A DNA stretch of 64,000 nucleotides, taken from the NCBI GenBank assembly GCA_021776195.1, contig JAJFGK010000125.1, forward strand, positions 41,699-105,698, given 5' to 3'. Positions 17,912 to 26,647 of the stretch are shown here, in pieces. The notes beneath the pieces are model-generated. The model did not search any database. It was not told the DNA's origin and worked only from the letters and a program-made list of their open reading frames with translations. The first letter of the stretch is position 1; each line of letters starts with the position of its first letter. The position numbers were made by a program, and so were the translations under genes. This DNA comes from Kiloniellaceae bacterium (GTDB taxonomy: Bacteria > Pseudomonadota > Alphaproteobacteria > Kiloniellales > Kiloniellaceae).

Positions 17912-20900
17912 TCAGCCGGTATCGCGCAGGCTTTCGGCGGCGTCGAGATTGACCGAGACGAGCTGGCTGACACCGCGCTCTCCCATGGTCACACCGTAGA
18001 GTCGGTCGACCCGCGCCATGGTCATGCGATGGTGCGTGATGATGACAAAACGGGTCGAGGTCGAGTGGCAAAGTTCCTCGACCAGCGTGCAGAGGCGATC
18101 GACATTGGCATCGTCGAGCGGCGCGTCGACCTCGTCCAGCACACAGATCGGCGCCGGGTTGGTGAGGAAGACCGCGAACAGGAGCGACAGCGCCGTCAGG
18201 GCCTGCTCGCCGCCAGACAGCAGGGACATGACCTGCAGGCGCTTGCCGGGCGGGCTGGCCATGATTTCGAGGCCGGCCTCCAGGGGATCCTCGGCCTCGG
18301 TCAGCTGAAGGTAGGCCCGCCCGCCGCCGAACAGACGGACGAAAAGCTCGGTGAAGTGGCTGTTGACCTTCTCGAAGGCCTCCAGCAGCAGGGTGCGGCC
18401 CTCGCGATTGAGCCGCCCGATGGCTTGGCGCAGCTTGGCGATGGCCGAGATCAGGTCGCCGCGTTCGTTCTGCAGCCCGATGATCTGCTGGTTCAGCTCC
18501 TCGGCCTCGGCCTCGGCGCGCAGGTTGACCGGGCCGATGTTCTCGCGCTCGCGGATCAGGCGCTCCAGTTTGGTTTCGGCTTCGAGCTGCGGTGCCAGGC
18601 CCTTGTCGGGGTCGATCTCGGCGACCTGAAGCACATCGTCGAGACGGCAACCGAGCTTCTCGCGGACCTTCTGGGTGGTCTGGGCCAACCGCTCGTCGGC
18701 CTGTTCGCGCAGGGCCTCGGCGCGAATCCGTTCCTCGCGGGCGCCGGCCAGGGCCTGCTCGGCGGCGCGCAGGGCACGGTCGGCCACGGCTTGACGTTCT
18801 TCGCCCAGGACCAGTCGGTCGCCGGCCTCGCGCCGAGTCGCCTCGGCGCTCTCGACCTGTTGGGCGAGCGCCTCGCGCTGGTTCGTCAGGACATCGGGGC
18901 GTGCCTTCAGTTCGGCGATCTCGGCCTGGAGCGCGGCGGCGCGTTCCTCCAGCTCGGCCAGTTGCTGTCGCGTTCCGGCAAGCCTTGCTTCCCAGGATCC
19001 ACGCTCCTCGGCGATCGCGGCCAGGCGGGTCTGCCGGGTCTTGGCCTCGCCCAGAAGGCGGCCGAGGCGGCCGCGCAGCTCCGACAGCAGACCCCGTGCT
19101 TCGGCCAGCGTGCCCCGTTCCTGGGCTGACTTTTCTCTCGCCGCCGCCAGATCGGGCAAGGTCGCCCGCTCGCTACGCGCCGCCTCCAGGCGTTCCTCGG
19201 CCTCGGCCTGTTCGCCGGCGAGCCGGCCTTCGTTTTCTCCCAGTGCCGTCAGGCGCGAGCGAACCGCGGCCATCTGCTGGGCCAGGGCGCCATGTTCCTT
19301 GCGCGCTTCGTCGATGCGCGCGAAGAGTCCGTCGAGCGAACTGCGGGCCTGACTTTCCGCCTCGCCGGCTTCGGCCGCCGCCACGGCCTTGGCCTGCTGT
19401 TCGGCGCGGGCCTCGGCCAGCACGACGTTGGCGGCGGCAAGTTCGCGCTCGAGCTCTTCCAGACGATTGCGTTGGGTCAGGCGCTGGGCCGAGGCGGTTG
19501 GCGCATCGGCCTTGGCGGCGAAGCCATCCCAGCGCCAAAGGGCGCCATCGCGGGTGACCAGGCGCTGGCCGGGCGCCAGCGCGTCCTGGAGCGCCCGGCC
19601 GGTTTTTTCGTCATCGACAATGCCGATCTGCGACAACCGGCGCTGCAGGGTCTCCGGGCCCTTGACCTTGGCGGCCAGGGGCAGAGCACCGGCGGGCAGG
19701 GCCGGCGGCGTGCCGAAGGGCGGTAGGGTTTCCCAATGGACCGGCGCGGCCTCGTCGCTGGAGGCGGCCAGGTCGTCGCCCAGCGCGGCGCCCAGCGCGG
19801 TCTCGAAACCGGCGGTCACCTTCACGGCGTCGATCAGGGGCGGCCAGATATCCGCATTGCCGATCTCCAGCAGCTTGGCCAGGGCCGCGGCCTCGGCCCG
19901 CAGCTGGCCGGCGGCTTCCTCGCGGGCGCGCAGCAAGCTATCGCTTTCCTGCAGGGCGGCGCGGCGCTCGGCCAAGGTCTCGCGTGCCGCCTCCAGCTCC
20001 CGACGGGTGCTGTCGAGGGCGGCTTCCTGGGCCTCCAACTCGCTGCTGGCGGCACTCAGCGATTGCTCCTCGGCGGCCTTGGCCTCGAGTTCCTGGCGTT
20101 GCCGGGCCAGGGTTTCGCGCTGGCCGGTCAGGGAGACGAGGCGGCGCTCCTGCTGCTCGATCGCCTCGTCCAGGGATCGCGCGCGGCTGTCGTCGGCGGC
20201 GATCTGCGAGGTCAGGCGGCTCAGGGCCTCTTCGCGCTGTTCGACGGCGGCACCGGCGCTCTCGCACTCGGTCTCCAGGCCTTGCCGTGTCTCTTCGAAG
20301 CCGAGCTCGGCGGCGCTCAGCGTGGCCTCTTCCTCGCCCAGGCGGGCCAGGGCCCGCTCGGCGTCTTCCAGGTTGCCCTTGCCGCGGCCGCGGTCGGCCT
20401 CGAGCTGACGCAGGCGGGCCTCGGCGGCGGCCATCTCCTGTTTGGCCCGCTCGATCTCGCGGTCCAGGCTTTCACGGTCGAGCAGCAGACGCTGCAGCGC
20501 GGCGGCGGCCTCGGCCTCGCTCTGGCGCAGGTCCGGCAGGACGGCGGCAGCCTCGGCCTGTTCGCCGGCGGCCGCGGCGCCGAGTTCGGTCTGGGCGACG
20601 ACCGCCTCTTCGGCGGTCTTGAAGACCTCGCGCGCGCGCGCCTGCCCGGCCCGGCCCTCTTCGGCCTCATGGTGCAGCAGAATCGCTTCCAGACGGCGGA
20701 TCTGGGCATTGATGTTGCGATAGCGAACCGCCTGGCGCGCCTGTTTCTTCAGCGCCTGGAGCTGCGACTCCATGGTTGCGATCACATCGTCGAGACGCTC
20801 CAGGTTGGTTTCCGCCGCGCGCAGCCTGAGCTCGGTTTCGTGGCGCCGGGAATGCAGCCCGGTGATGCCGGCGGCTTCCTCCAGCAGGCCGCGGCGGTCC

Positions 20901-21376
20901 GTCGGCTTGGCGTTGATGATCGCGCCGACCCGGCCCTGGCTCACCATGGCGGTCGACTGCGCGCCGCTGGCCAGATCGGCGAAGAGGAGCTGCACGTCCT
21001 TGGCGCGCACCTCCTTGCCGTTGGCCCGGTAGTTCGAGCCCTGGCCGCGGGTGATGCGGCGAACGATCTCGATCTCGTCCTGGTCGTTGAACTGAGCGGG
21101 GGCCGAGCGGTCGCTGTTGTCCATCAGCAAGGTGACGTCGGCCAGATTGCGCGACGGGCGCGAGGCCGTGCCGGAGAAGATGACATCGTCCATCTCGCCG
21201 CCGCGCATGCGCTTGGCCGAGGCTTCGCCCATGACCCAGCGCAGGGCCTCGACGAGATTGGACTTGCCGCAGCCGTTGGGCCCGACAATGCCGGTCATGC
21301 CAAGATCGATACGCAGATCCGTCGGTTCGACGAAGGATTTAAAGCCGCTCAGGCGGAGGCTCGTGAATTGAACCAA
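17912..21376 (-). CDS. smc: Chromosome segregation protein SMC
   Basis: 1154 aa, the expected length. N-terminal ATPase half: GFKSFVEPTDLRI, Walker A GPNGCGKSN (residues 32-40), and VSQGRVGAIINAKP. Long coiled coils flank a hinge (about residues 490-640, IWPPLIDAVKVT to LVTRDGALWRWDGF). C-terminal half: signature LSGGEQALTALSLLFA and Walker B CVLDEVDAPLDDANV. It condenses and segregates the chromosome with ScpA/ScpB, which are not here. The start is TTG at 21376. 82 nt downstream of the DsbA-like gene. Confidence 0.96.
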   Translation of the reverse strand: MVQFTSLRLSGFKSFVEPTDLRIDLGMTGIVGPNGCGKSNLVEALRWVMGEASAKRMRGGEMDDVIFSGTASRPSRNLADVTLLMDNSDRSAPAQFNDQDEIEIVRRITRGQGSNYRANGKEVRAKDVQLLFADLASGAQSTAMVSQGRVGAIINAKPTDRRGLLEEAAGITGLHSRRHETELRLRAAETNLERLDDVIATMESQLQALKKQARQAVRYRNINAQIRRLEAILLHHEAEEGRAGQARAREVFKTAEEAVVAQTELGAAAAGEQAEAAAVLPDLRQSEAEAAAALQRLLLDRESLDREIERAKQEMAAAEARLRQLEADRGRGKGNLEDAERALARLGEEEATLSAAELGFEETRQGLETECESAGAAVEQREEALSRLTSQIAADDSRARSLDEAIEQQERRLVSLTGQRETLARQRQELEAKAAEEQSLSAASSELEAQEAALDSTRRELEAARETLAERRAALQESDSLLRAREEAAGQLRAEAAALAKLLEIGNADIWPPLIDAVKVTAGFETALGAALGDDLAASSDEAAPVHWETLPPFGTPPALPAGALPLAAKVKGPETLQRRLSQIGIVDDEKTGRALQDALAPGQRLVTRDGALWRWDGFAAKADAPTASAQRLTQRNRLEELERELAAANVVLAEARAEQQAKAVAAAEAGEAESQARSSLDGLFARIDEARKEHGALAQQMAAVRSRLTALGENEGRLAGEQAEAEERLEAARSERATLPDLAAAREKSAQERGTLAEARGLLSELRGRLGRLLGEAKTRQTRLAAIAEERGSWEARLAGTRQQLAELEERAAALQAEIAELKARPDVLTNQREALAQQVESAEATRREAGDRLVLGEERQAVADRALRAAEQALAGAREERIRAEALREQADERLAQTTQKVREKLGCRLDDVLQVAEIDPDKGLAPQLEAETKLERLIRERENIGPVNLRAEAEAEELNQQIIGLQNERGDLISAIAKLRQAIGRLNREGRTLLLEAFEKVNSHFTELFVRLFGGGRAYLQLTEAEDPLEAGLEIMASPPGKRLQVMSLLSGGEQALTALSLLFAVFLTNPAPICVLDEVDAPLDDANVDRLCTLVEELCHSTSTRFVIITHHRMTMARVDRLYGVTMGERGVSQLVSVNLDAAESLRDTG

Positions 21377-21458
21377 GCTCTTGTCTTCCCCTCACATTCC
21401 GCCCGGATTGGGGCCGGGCTCGGATCGCGTCGGGATCCTCGCACCGGCCGCGGGCGAC

Positions 21459-22094
21459 CTAGGATCCCTCGCCTTCCACCTCTTTCAGGAAGGCGTCGAG
21501 TTTTTCGAAGGATACGGCGCCCGTCACTTTCTTACCGTTGACCACCAGGCTGGGCGTCGAGTTGATCTCAAATTGTTCGGCCGCCTCCTTGCGCTGCAGC
21601 AGGATGGCGGTCAGCACCTCCTCGTCGTTCAGGCAGGCGCGGGCCTCGCCTTCGCTGAGGCCGGCTTGCTTGCCGAGCGCGGTCAGGGATTTCAAGGGAT
21701 CCGGCGAGCGCGACCACTGGGCCTGGGTCGTGAACAGCAAATCGAGGAAGCCGAAATAGCGGTCCTCCGCCATGCACTCGGCCAGGCCCGAGGCCCTAAG
21801 CGCCACGGCATCGAGCGGGAAATGCCGGAACACCACGCGCGCCTTGCCGCTGTCGACCCAGGCGCTCTTCAACTGCGGCAGAATGTCGGCGTGGAAGGAG
21901 GCACAGTGCGGACAGGTCATCGAGGCGTACTCGACGATCGTGATCGCCGCGTCGGCGTTGCCCATGATGCGCTCGTCCGCGCCGATATCCATCGCTTCGG
22001 CCCGCGCCTGGCGTGGCGCAGCCAGCGTCGCAAACGAGCCGCCCAGTCCGGCCAAAAGGCCCATACCCAACAGGATGTTCCGTCGTTTCATCAT
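21459..22094 (-). CDS. DsbA-family periplasmic thiol oxidoreductase
   Basis: 211 aa. Signal sequence with two arginines (MMKRRNILLGMGLLAGLGG, cleavage near ARA). Thioredoxin-fold domain with active-site CPHC at residues 61-64 and the cis-proline in INSTPSLVVNG. The inserted helical domain has two further cysteines (AECMAED and RACLNDE). It likely forms or isomerises disulfides in the periplasm. In many Rhodospirillales a gene like this sits between a DUF721 gene and smc, as here. Two ATGs (22094, 22091) are possible. Confidence 0.9.
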   Translation of the reverse strand: MMKRRNILLGMGLLAGLGGSFATLAAPRQARAEAMDIGADERIMGNADAAITIVEYASMTCPHCASFHADILPQLKSAWVDSGKARVVFRHFPLDAVALRASGLAECMAEDRYFGFLDLLFTTQAQWSRSPDPLKSLTALGKQAGLSEGEARACLNDEEVLTAILLQRKEAAEQFEINSTPSLVVNGKKVTGAVSFEKLDAFLKEVEGEGS

Positions 22095-22237
22095 TCACCT
22101 ACCATATTTTGTGCATGCTATGGATTCGACCGCGCGAAGACAAGCGCGAGTTATTCACAGGTTCGACCCGCCGATGGGGCCTGTTTCCTGCTCTCCTGAC
22201 CCCGAGTAGAGCCGTTCTTTGTGGCGGATTCGAGGCA

Positions 22238-22771
22238 TCAGCCGCCATTCCGGGAGCCGCCATTCCGGGAGCCGCCCGCCCGGGCGGCCCGGCCGTAGAA
22301 GGACTGGCCGAATCGGGCCAGCGCGGTGCGCAGATCGGGGTCCTCCACCGTCTCGAGGCGGTGATCCAACGCCTGGGCGACCGCCGGGGCGAGCGCCGGC
22401 GCTGCCGGCCTGAGCGACTGGGTTTTCGGCCGCAGGGGTCCCTGTTTGAAGGTCAGCTTGGCGACCGCCTCGTAGCCGTAGTAGCCGTTGATCCGCTCGA
22501 TCAGCAGCGGCGCCAGATGTTGCAGGTCGAGGGCAAAGCCGGGCGCGGTGTGCAGCAGCAGGGTCCCGGCGCGCCGGGTCGCGCGGTCCTCGAAGGTCAA
22601 TTTGACCGGCCGACTGCGCCGGGCGATGTCCTGGCCCACGATCTTCTGCCAGTCGAGCAGCAGCCCGCCGTCGGCAAAGCCGCGCCGGCTCGTGAGGTGG
22701 CGCGTGATGCGCGGCACGGTCTCGCTGACCGGACGCAGGCCGCCGCGCCGCCGTTGATTCCTATCGCTCAT
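22238..22771 (-). CDS. DUF721 (DciA-like) protein with Gly-Ser-Arg-Asn repeat tail
   Basis: 177 aa from ATG 22771. The DUF721 core runs from ITRHLTSRRGFADGGLLLDWQKIVG to YYGYEAVAKLTFKQG. Members related to DciA load the DnaB helicase at the origin in bacteria lacking DnaC. The core fits alphaproteobacterial members next to mutY. The extreme C-terminus is a tandem repeat, GGSRNGGSRNGG, encoded by a duplicated 15-bp DNA unit. The start lies head-to-head with mutY; the 22825 in-frame ATG would overlap mutY's 5' region. Confidence 0.8.
   Translation of the reverse strand: MSDRNQRRRGGLRPVSETVPRITRHLTSRRGFADGGLLLDWQKIVGQDIARRSRPVKLTFEDRATRRAGTLLLHTAPGFALDLQHLAPLLIERINGYYGYEAVAKLTFKQGPLRPKTQSLRPAAPALAPAVAQALDHRLETVEDPDLRTALARFGQSFYGRAARAGGSRNGGSRNGG
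22246..22275. repeat. 15-bp tandem duplication inside the DUF721 gene
   Basis: CATTCCGGGAGCCGC occurs twice head to tail, with a third partial copy (GCCGC) before it. It encodes the GGSRN repeats at the C-terminus of the DUF721 protein and looks like slippage-prone coding DNA. Confidence 0.9.
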
Positions 22772-22838
22772 GACCGACCGCTCGAAGCATCTTTCCCGGG
22801 GCTTTCTCACATCCCAACGAGCCACTATAGATGACGCG

Positions 22839-23966
22839 ATGGCCCCGACCGCAAGTCCCGATACTACACAACTTGGCGAGCGGCCCCAACTGGCTGCGGA
22901 TCTTCTGGCCTGGTACGACCGTCATGCCCGACGCCTGCCCTGGCGCGCGCCGCCGGGCGGGCCGCCCGCCGACCCCTATCACGTCTGGCTCAGCGAGATC
23001 ATGCTGCAGCAAACGACCGTGGTGACGGTCGCTCCCTATTTCCAACGTTTCCTCGAGGCCTGGCCGGCGATCCAGGACCTGGCGGCCGCGCCCCAGGAAG
23101 CCGTCATGGCGGCCTGGGCGGGCCTCGGCTACTACGCCCGGGCGCGCAACCTGCATGCCTGCGCCCGGCAGGTGGCCGGCGAACTCGGCGGCCGCTTTCC
23201 CGACCGCGAATCGGATTTGCTGGCCCTGCCGGGGGTCGGGCCCTATACCGCCGCCGCCATCGCCGCCATCGCCTTCGACCGCCGGGCCACCGTGGTCGAC
23301 GGTAACGTGGAGCGGGTGGTCTCGCGGCTCTTTGCGGTGGAGGCCCCGCTGCCGCGGTCGAAGGGCCTGCTGAAAGAACGGGCCGGCGAGCTGACCCCCG
23401 AGGCGCGGCCGGGCGACTACGCGCAAGCCATGATGGACCTGGGGGCGACAGTCTGTCTGCCGCGCGGCCCCAAGTGCCTGCTCTGCCCGGTTTCGTCCCA
23501 CTGCCTGGCGCGCAAGCGCGGCATTGCCGCCGAGCTGCCCCGCCGGGAGCCGAAAAAGGCACGGCCCACCAAGTACGCCGTCGCCTTCTTCATGACCCGG
23601 CCGGACGGGGCCATCTTCCTGCGCCGGCGCCCCGAAAAGGGCATGCTGGGCGGCATGCTGGAGGTGCCCTCGACCGCCTGGCGCAAGACGCCCTGGAACG
23701 ACGACGAAGTCGAGGCGGCGCGGTCCGCGCCCGCCGCGGCCCAGGCGGCGACCGACTGGCGCGCCCTGGCGGGCATCGTGCGCCACGGCTTCACCCATTT
23801 CGAATTCGAGATCACGGTCTGGGCCGGCGCCGTCGATGACCATGCCGCCGCGGCGCTGGCGGCCGAGGACGGCCGCTGGGTCGCCGTCGAGGACCTCGGC
23901 GAACAGGCCCTGCCCACCGCCATGCGCAAGGTGGTGGCCCACGGCCTGAAGGGGCTTGTGGCATAG
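22839..23966 (+). CDS. mutY: A/G-specific adenine DNA glycosylase
   Basis: Removes adenine opposite 8-oxoguanine. About 375 aa. HhH-GPD domain with catalytic Glu53 in SEIMLQQTTV and the aspartate in VDGNVERV. The helix-hairpin-helix is LPGVGPYTAAA. A [4Fe-4S] cluster of the C-x6-C-x2-C-x5-C type is seen in CLPRGPKCLLCPVSSHC. The C-terminal NUDIX-like domain (TKYAVAFFMTRPDGAIFLRRR) recognises oxoG. I chose ATG 22839; an upstream ATG at 22770 would overlap the start of the divergent DUF721 gene and adds residues unlike MutY. Confidence 0.93.
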   Translation: MAPTASPDTTQLGERPQLAADLLAWYDRHARRLPWRAPPGGPPADPYHVWLSEIMLQQTTVVTVAPYFQRFLEAWPAIQDLAAAPQEAVMAAWAGLGYYARARNLHACARQVAGELGGRFPDRESDLLALPGVGPYTAAAIAAIAFDRRATVVDGNVERVVSRLFAVEAPLPRSKGLLKERAGELTPEARPGDYAQAMMDLGATVCLPRGPKCLLCPVSSHCLARKRGIAAELPRREPKKARPTKYAVAFFMTRPDGAIFLRRRPEKGMLGGMLEVPSTAWRKTPWNDDEVEAARSAPAAAQAATDWRALAGIVRHGFTHFEFEITVWAGAVDDHAAAALAAEDGRWVAVEDLGEQALPTAMRKVVAHGLKGLVA

Positions 23967-23977
23967 ACCAGGGAAGG

Positions 23978-24016
23978 CGACGCAGAGATCACGGAGAAGA
24001 CACGGAGATCACGGAG
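23978..24016 (+). repeat. Left copy of inverted 39-bp repeat (CACGGAGAAGACAC core)
   Basis: It matches the copy at 28200-28238 in opposite orientation, 31 of 39 positions, with the core CACGGAGAAGACAC identical. Inside it is an imperfect 20-bp direct repeat (GAGATCACGGAG at 23985 and again at 24005). It begins 12 nt after the mutY stop codon. Confidence 0.85.
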
Positions 24017-24177
24017 CAGAACCTTCGAATCTCAGTGGGTAGCGTCTCGGTTTGGAATTGACCGACAGCACTCGACGCCAGGGAGTCCGCGGAAGTCTCG
24101 CGAGCGGCAAGTGTCCAAGTGCATGGGATGCATGGAATCCGGTAAGGCATTAACTCTCGATGGGCCGTCCTTGCCGA

Positions 24178-24207
24178 TTGACAGGAATGAGTAAGCGGCA
24201 GCATTCT
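24178..24207 (+). promoter_or_regulatory. Candidate sigma-70 promoter for the oxygenase-ASCH-THI5-like operon
   Basis: TTGACA (24178-24183) is a perfect -35. CATTCT (24202-24207) is a weak -10 at 18-bp spacing. It lies about 100 nt upstream of the oxygenase ATG, with the palindrome at 24262 between them. Confidence 0.35.
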
Positions 24208-24261
24208 GGGCTCGGAGCCAACTGGCACTTGGCAGGTTTCGTTAGGGCCAACATGGGGGCT

Positions 24262-24277
24262 GGATGATACTTCATCC
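24262..24277. promoter_or_regulatory. Operator-like palindrome GGATGA-TACT-TCATCC
   Basis: A perfect 6-bp inverted repeat with a 4-bp spacer, 32 nt before the ATG of the Fe(II) oxygenase gene and downstream of the candidate promoter. Its position suits a repressor site or a leader hairpin. The binding protein is unknown. Confidence 0.4.
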
Positions 24278-24309
24278 GGCCCGGTTTTGTGCAAGCGAGC
24301 GAGAGTGCC

Positions 24310-25320
24310 ATGGTCGATCTCATCACCATCGACATAGCAGGTTTGTTCAAAGGCAGCTCCGAAGAGCGCGAGGCTACAGATAGGCGCATTGGCCAAGCGC
24401 TTATGGAGCAAGGCGGAATCGTTATCTCGAGCTATCCCGATGCGGATAAGGTCGACGAACGGGCCCTCAAAATGCTGTCGTTCTTCGATTTCACCGAGGC
24501 GAAAAAGCATGCCGTTGCCTCGAAGGCCACGTGTTCCGATGGCAGGAGGATCTATCGCGGCTACGCCGCGTCCCTGAAGCCGGATGGTTGGGCCTACAAC
24601 GAAATCTACGACATGGGGCCGGAGAAGCCCTTTGGCGGACCGGCAATAGAGGGCATGGCGGTCTTCTCGGAGGAGAACATCTGGCCCGAGGCAGAGCCCT
24701 CGCCGGGGTGGCAGGCGGCCATGCGCGCCTACTACGCTCATCTTTCCGAGATCGCCCTGGCCATCATGCTCTCGGCAGGTCGCTTTGCCGGCTTCTCGGA
24801 TCACCAACTGCAGGCACGCTTTCGGGAAGGCAACTCGACTTTGCGCCTGCTCAACTATCCCATAAAACCGAAGGATACACGCATTACGAACGAGAAGCCC
24901 GACGGCCGTCACGGCGACGAAAAAACGCTGCCCCTCGCGACAGGACGCCACACCGATGCCGCGGGAGTTTCCATACTCTGGCAGCGTCAGCCGGGCCTCC
25001 AAGCCCAAGCGCCGGACGGTCGTTGGCGCGACGTGCCGATGATCGAGGGCTGCCTTTCGGTGCATCTGGGCACGGTGTTGGAGATCATGACGGAGGGGAA
25101 GGTGCCCGCCACACCGCATCGCGTCATCGACCATGGGGGAGCCCGGCAGTCGATCGGCTTCTTCCTCGAGCCAGGCCTGGGCGCCCAGCTTGCGCCCATG
25201 ACAGCTGGTGCCGCTGCCTCCGAGAGCGTCACCGGTACCTACGGCTGGCACCTGCAGGAAAGATACCATGAACAGCAGGGCTACGAGCACCTCGTCCCCA
25301 TGCCAAAGGTGGGGGTGTGA
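24310..25320 (+). CDS. Isopenicillin N synthase-like 2-oxoglutarate/Fe(II)-dependent oxygenase
   Basis: About 336 aa. N-terminal DIOX_N-like part (LITIDIAGLFKG, then AKKHAVASK and GRRIYRGYAA), then the jelly-roll core. The iron triad is H214-x-D216 (GRHTDAAGVSIL) and H270 (TPHRVID). R279-x-S281 (ARQSIGFF) is the usual 2-oxoglutarate carboxylate site. The substrate is unknown; the family covers ring-forming and hydroxylating enzymes. The start could be GTG 24289, but ATG 24310 begins the homologous region. The stop overlaps the following gene by 4 nt (GTGA). Codon use is less GC-biased than in mutY. Confidence 0.85.
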   Translation: MVDLITIDIAGLFKGSSEEREATDRRIGQALMEQGGIVISSYPDADKVDERALKMLSFFDFTEAKKHAVASKATCSDGRRIYRGYAASLKPDGWAYNEIYDMGPEKPFGGPAIEGMAVFSEENIWPEAEPSPGWQAAMRAYYAHLSEIALAIMLSAGRFAGFSDHQLQARFREGNSTLRLLNYPIKPKDTRITNEKPDGRHGDEKTLPLATGRHTDAAGVSILWQRQPGLQAQAPDGRWRDVPMIEGCLSVHLGTVLEIMTEGKVPATPHRVIDHGGARQSIGFFLEPGLGAQLAPMTAGAAASESVTGTYGWHLQERYHEQQGYEHLVPMPKVGV

Positions 25321-25712
25321 ACGATACACTCATCAAGACGCACCGGATGCAATGGTTGGACCGCCGATTGATCGATCAGATCATTGAGGGGCGCAAGACG
25401 GCGACGGTGCGTCGACTCTTTGAAAGCCTGGGCATCGATGACTACAACACCGCCCTCCAGGTCGGCGGGGTCTATCAGGTCTACGACGCGGACCGCCAGC
25501 CCCGCGTCGCGGTCCGCTTGACCGCCGTCGAGCTGGTCTCCTGGGGCGATCTGCCGGAGGCGCTATGGCGCCGCGATCCGGCGGCCTCCGGCGAAGTCAG
25601 CGAGGCGGCCTTCCGCGCGGATCATTTCGACTACTTCGACCAACCGGCTGACGATTTCGAGTTCCTGGCACTTTATCTCGACCCCTTGCCGGCGTCAGAT
25701 CCCGGCTCATGA
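25317..25712 (+). CDS. ASCH/PUA-like domain protein
   Basis: 131 aa. The pattern LIDQIIEGRKTATVRRL followed by LQVGGVYQVYDADRQPRVAVRLTAVELVSWGDL is that of ASCH domains, a PUA-like beta-barrel that binds RNA or nucleoside-type ligands and in some members hydrolyses N4-acetylcytidine. The lysine and arginine of EGRKTATVR are in the right place. Start GTG 25317 overlaps the oxygenase stop by 4 nt, and its own end overlaps the next gene by 4 nt (ATGA), so all three genes are probably translationally coupled. The ligand is unknown. Confidence 0.7.
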   Translation: MNDTLIKTHRMQWLDRRLIDQIIEGRKTATVRRLFESLGIDDYNTALQVGGVYQVYDADRQPRVAVRLTAVELVSWGDLPEALWRRDPAASGEVSEAAFRADHFDYFDQPADDFEFLALYLDPLPASDPGS

Positions 25713-26629
25713 CGGCCTTCACCCTGTTCCTGGACTGGGAGCTCAATTGCCAGTTCGCCGGACCCGTCTGGGCCCGGGAGAAGGGTCTATACCGACAGCT
25801 TGGCCTAGAGGTCACGCTGTCACCGCCCAGCGCTCAAGACGGGCTTGATCTTGTGGAGCAGGTCTTGGATCAGGAGCTTGCCGCAGGTTCGATCGAGGAG
25901 AACCTGGTCGTACGAGCCGCCCTCGCCGGCGAGCCGCTCCGCGCCGTGGCCGCCATGTTTAAGGAGAGCCCGCTGGTCCTGATGACGCCACGGGGCGGTC
26001 CTATCAAGAACCTTGCGGACTTGCCCGGTCGTTGCGTCGCCATGCACCGCGACGGGCTGAGGCTCTTGGAGACGCTACTCACCTTGAACGGCATAGACCC
26101 CGAAAGCGTTAACCGTAGGGTCGGGAACTGGTCCCTGGAGGATCTGATCAAAGGCCGATTTGACGCAGTCCAAGGTTACGCGATCACCGAGGTGCGAGCG
26201 CTCGCCAAGCACGGCTTCGCGGCTGAAACGATCCCGCTCGGCCACGAAAACCTCAACCCGCATTCCCAGGTGATCTTTGCCAGCCTGGACGGCATCACCC
26301 ATCGCAAGAACCACCTGCGCGCCTTCCTGCAAGCAACCTTTGACGGCTGGCGACAGGTGATCGCCCGCCCGGAGGAAGCGGCGGCCCTCGTGGCGGCACA
26401 ATCTAGCGAGCACGCGGACCTTGCCGAAAACCGGGCGATCCTCGGATCCATCGGCCGTTATCTTCGTGGACCGGTGAAAAGCGAGCCGCTCGGCAGTCTA
26501 GATCCAGCGCGCTGGCGCCGTAACCTCGCGAGCTATGCAAGCTGTGGAATCACCGAGCGACCTGCCGACCTCGACCTGGTGATCGAAGCGGATCTCTTTT
26601 CCAGCAACATTGTGGAAGATCGGGTTTGA
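25709..26629 (+). CDS. NMT1/THI5-like protein without signal peptide
   Basis: 306 aa. The fold matches NMT1/THI5 periplasmic-binding-like proteins: FTLFLDWELNCQFAGPVWAREKGLY, PLVLMTPRGGPIKNLADLPGR and the hinge-region NPHSQVIFAS. Unlike transport-type homologues it has no signal peptide or lipobox: the domain starts at residue 3. No permease or ATPase lies beside it. Yeast THI5 is a cytoplasmic HMP-P synthase of this fold, but its Cys-rich motif is not visible here. So it may be a cytoplasmic binding protein or enzyme coupled to the upstream Fe(II) oxygenase. Start ATG 25709 overlaps the ASCH gene. Confidence 0.75.
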   Translation: MTAFTLFLDWELNCQFAGPVWAREKGLYRQLGLEVTLSPPSAQDGLDLVEQVLDQELAAGSIEENLVVRAALAGEPLRAVAAMFKESPLVLMTPRGGPIKNLADLPGRCVAMHRDGLRLLETLLTLNGIDPESVNRRVGNWSLEDLIKGRFDAVQGYAITEVRALAKHGFAAETIPLGHENLNPHSQVIFASLDGITHRKNHLRAFLQATFDGWRQVIARPEEAAALVAAQSSEHADLAENRAILGSIGRYLRGPVKSEPLGSLDPARWRRNLASYASCGITERPADLDLVIEADLFSSNIVEDRV

Positions 26630-26647
26630 CTCGGCCTTGCCGCCGGA

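Larger units (their letters stand above)
23967..24309. other. Intergenic region after mutY, left boundary of accessory block
   Basis: 343 bp. It contains the left copy of a 39-bp repeat (23978-24016), a candidate promoter with a perfect TTGACA (24178) and an operator-like palindrome (24262-24277). No coding frame is convincing. Base composition is more AT-rich than in the neighbouring mutY gene. Confidence 0.6.
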
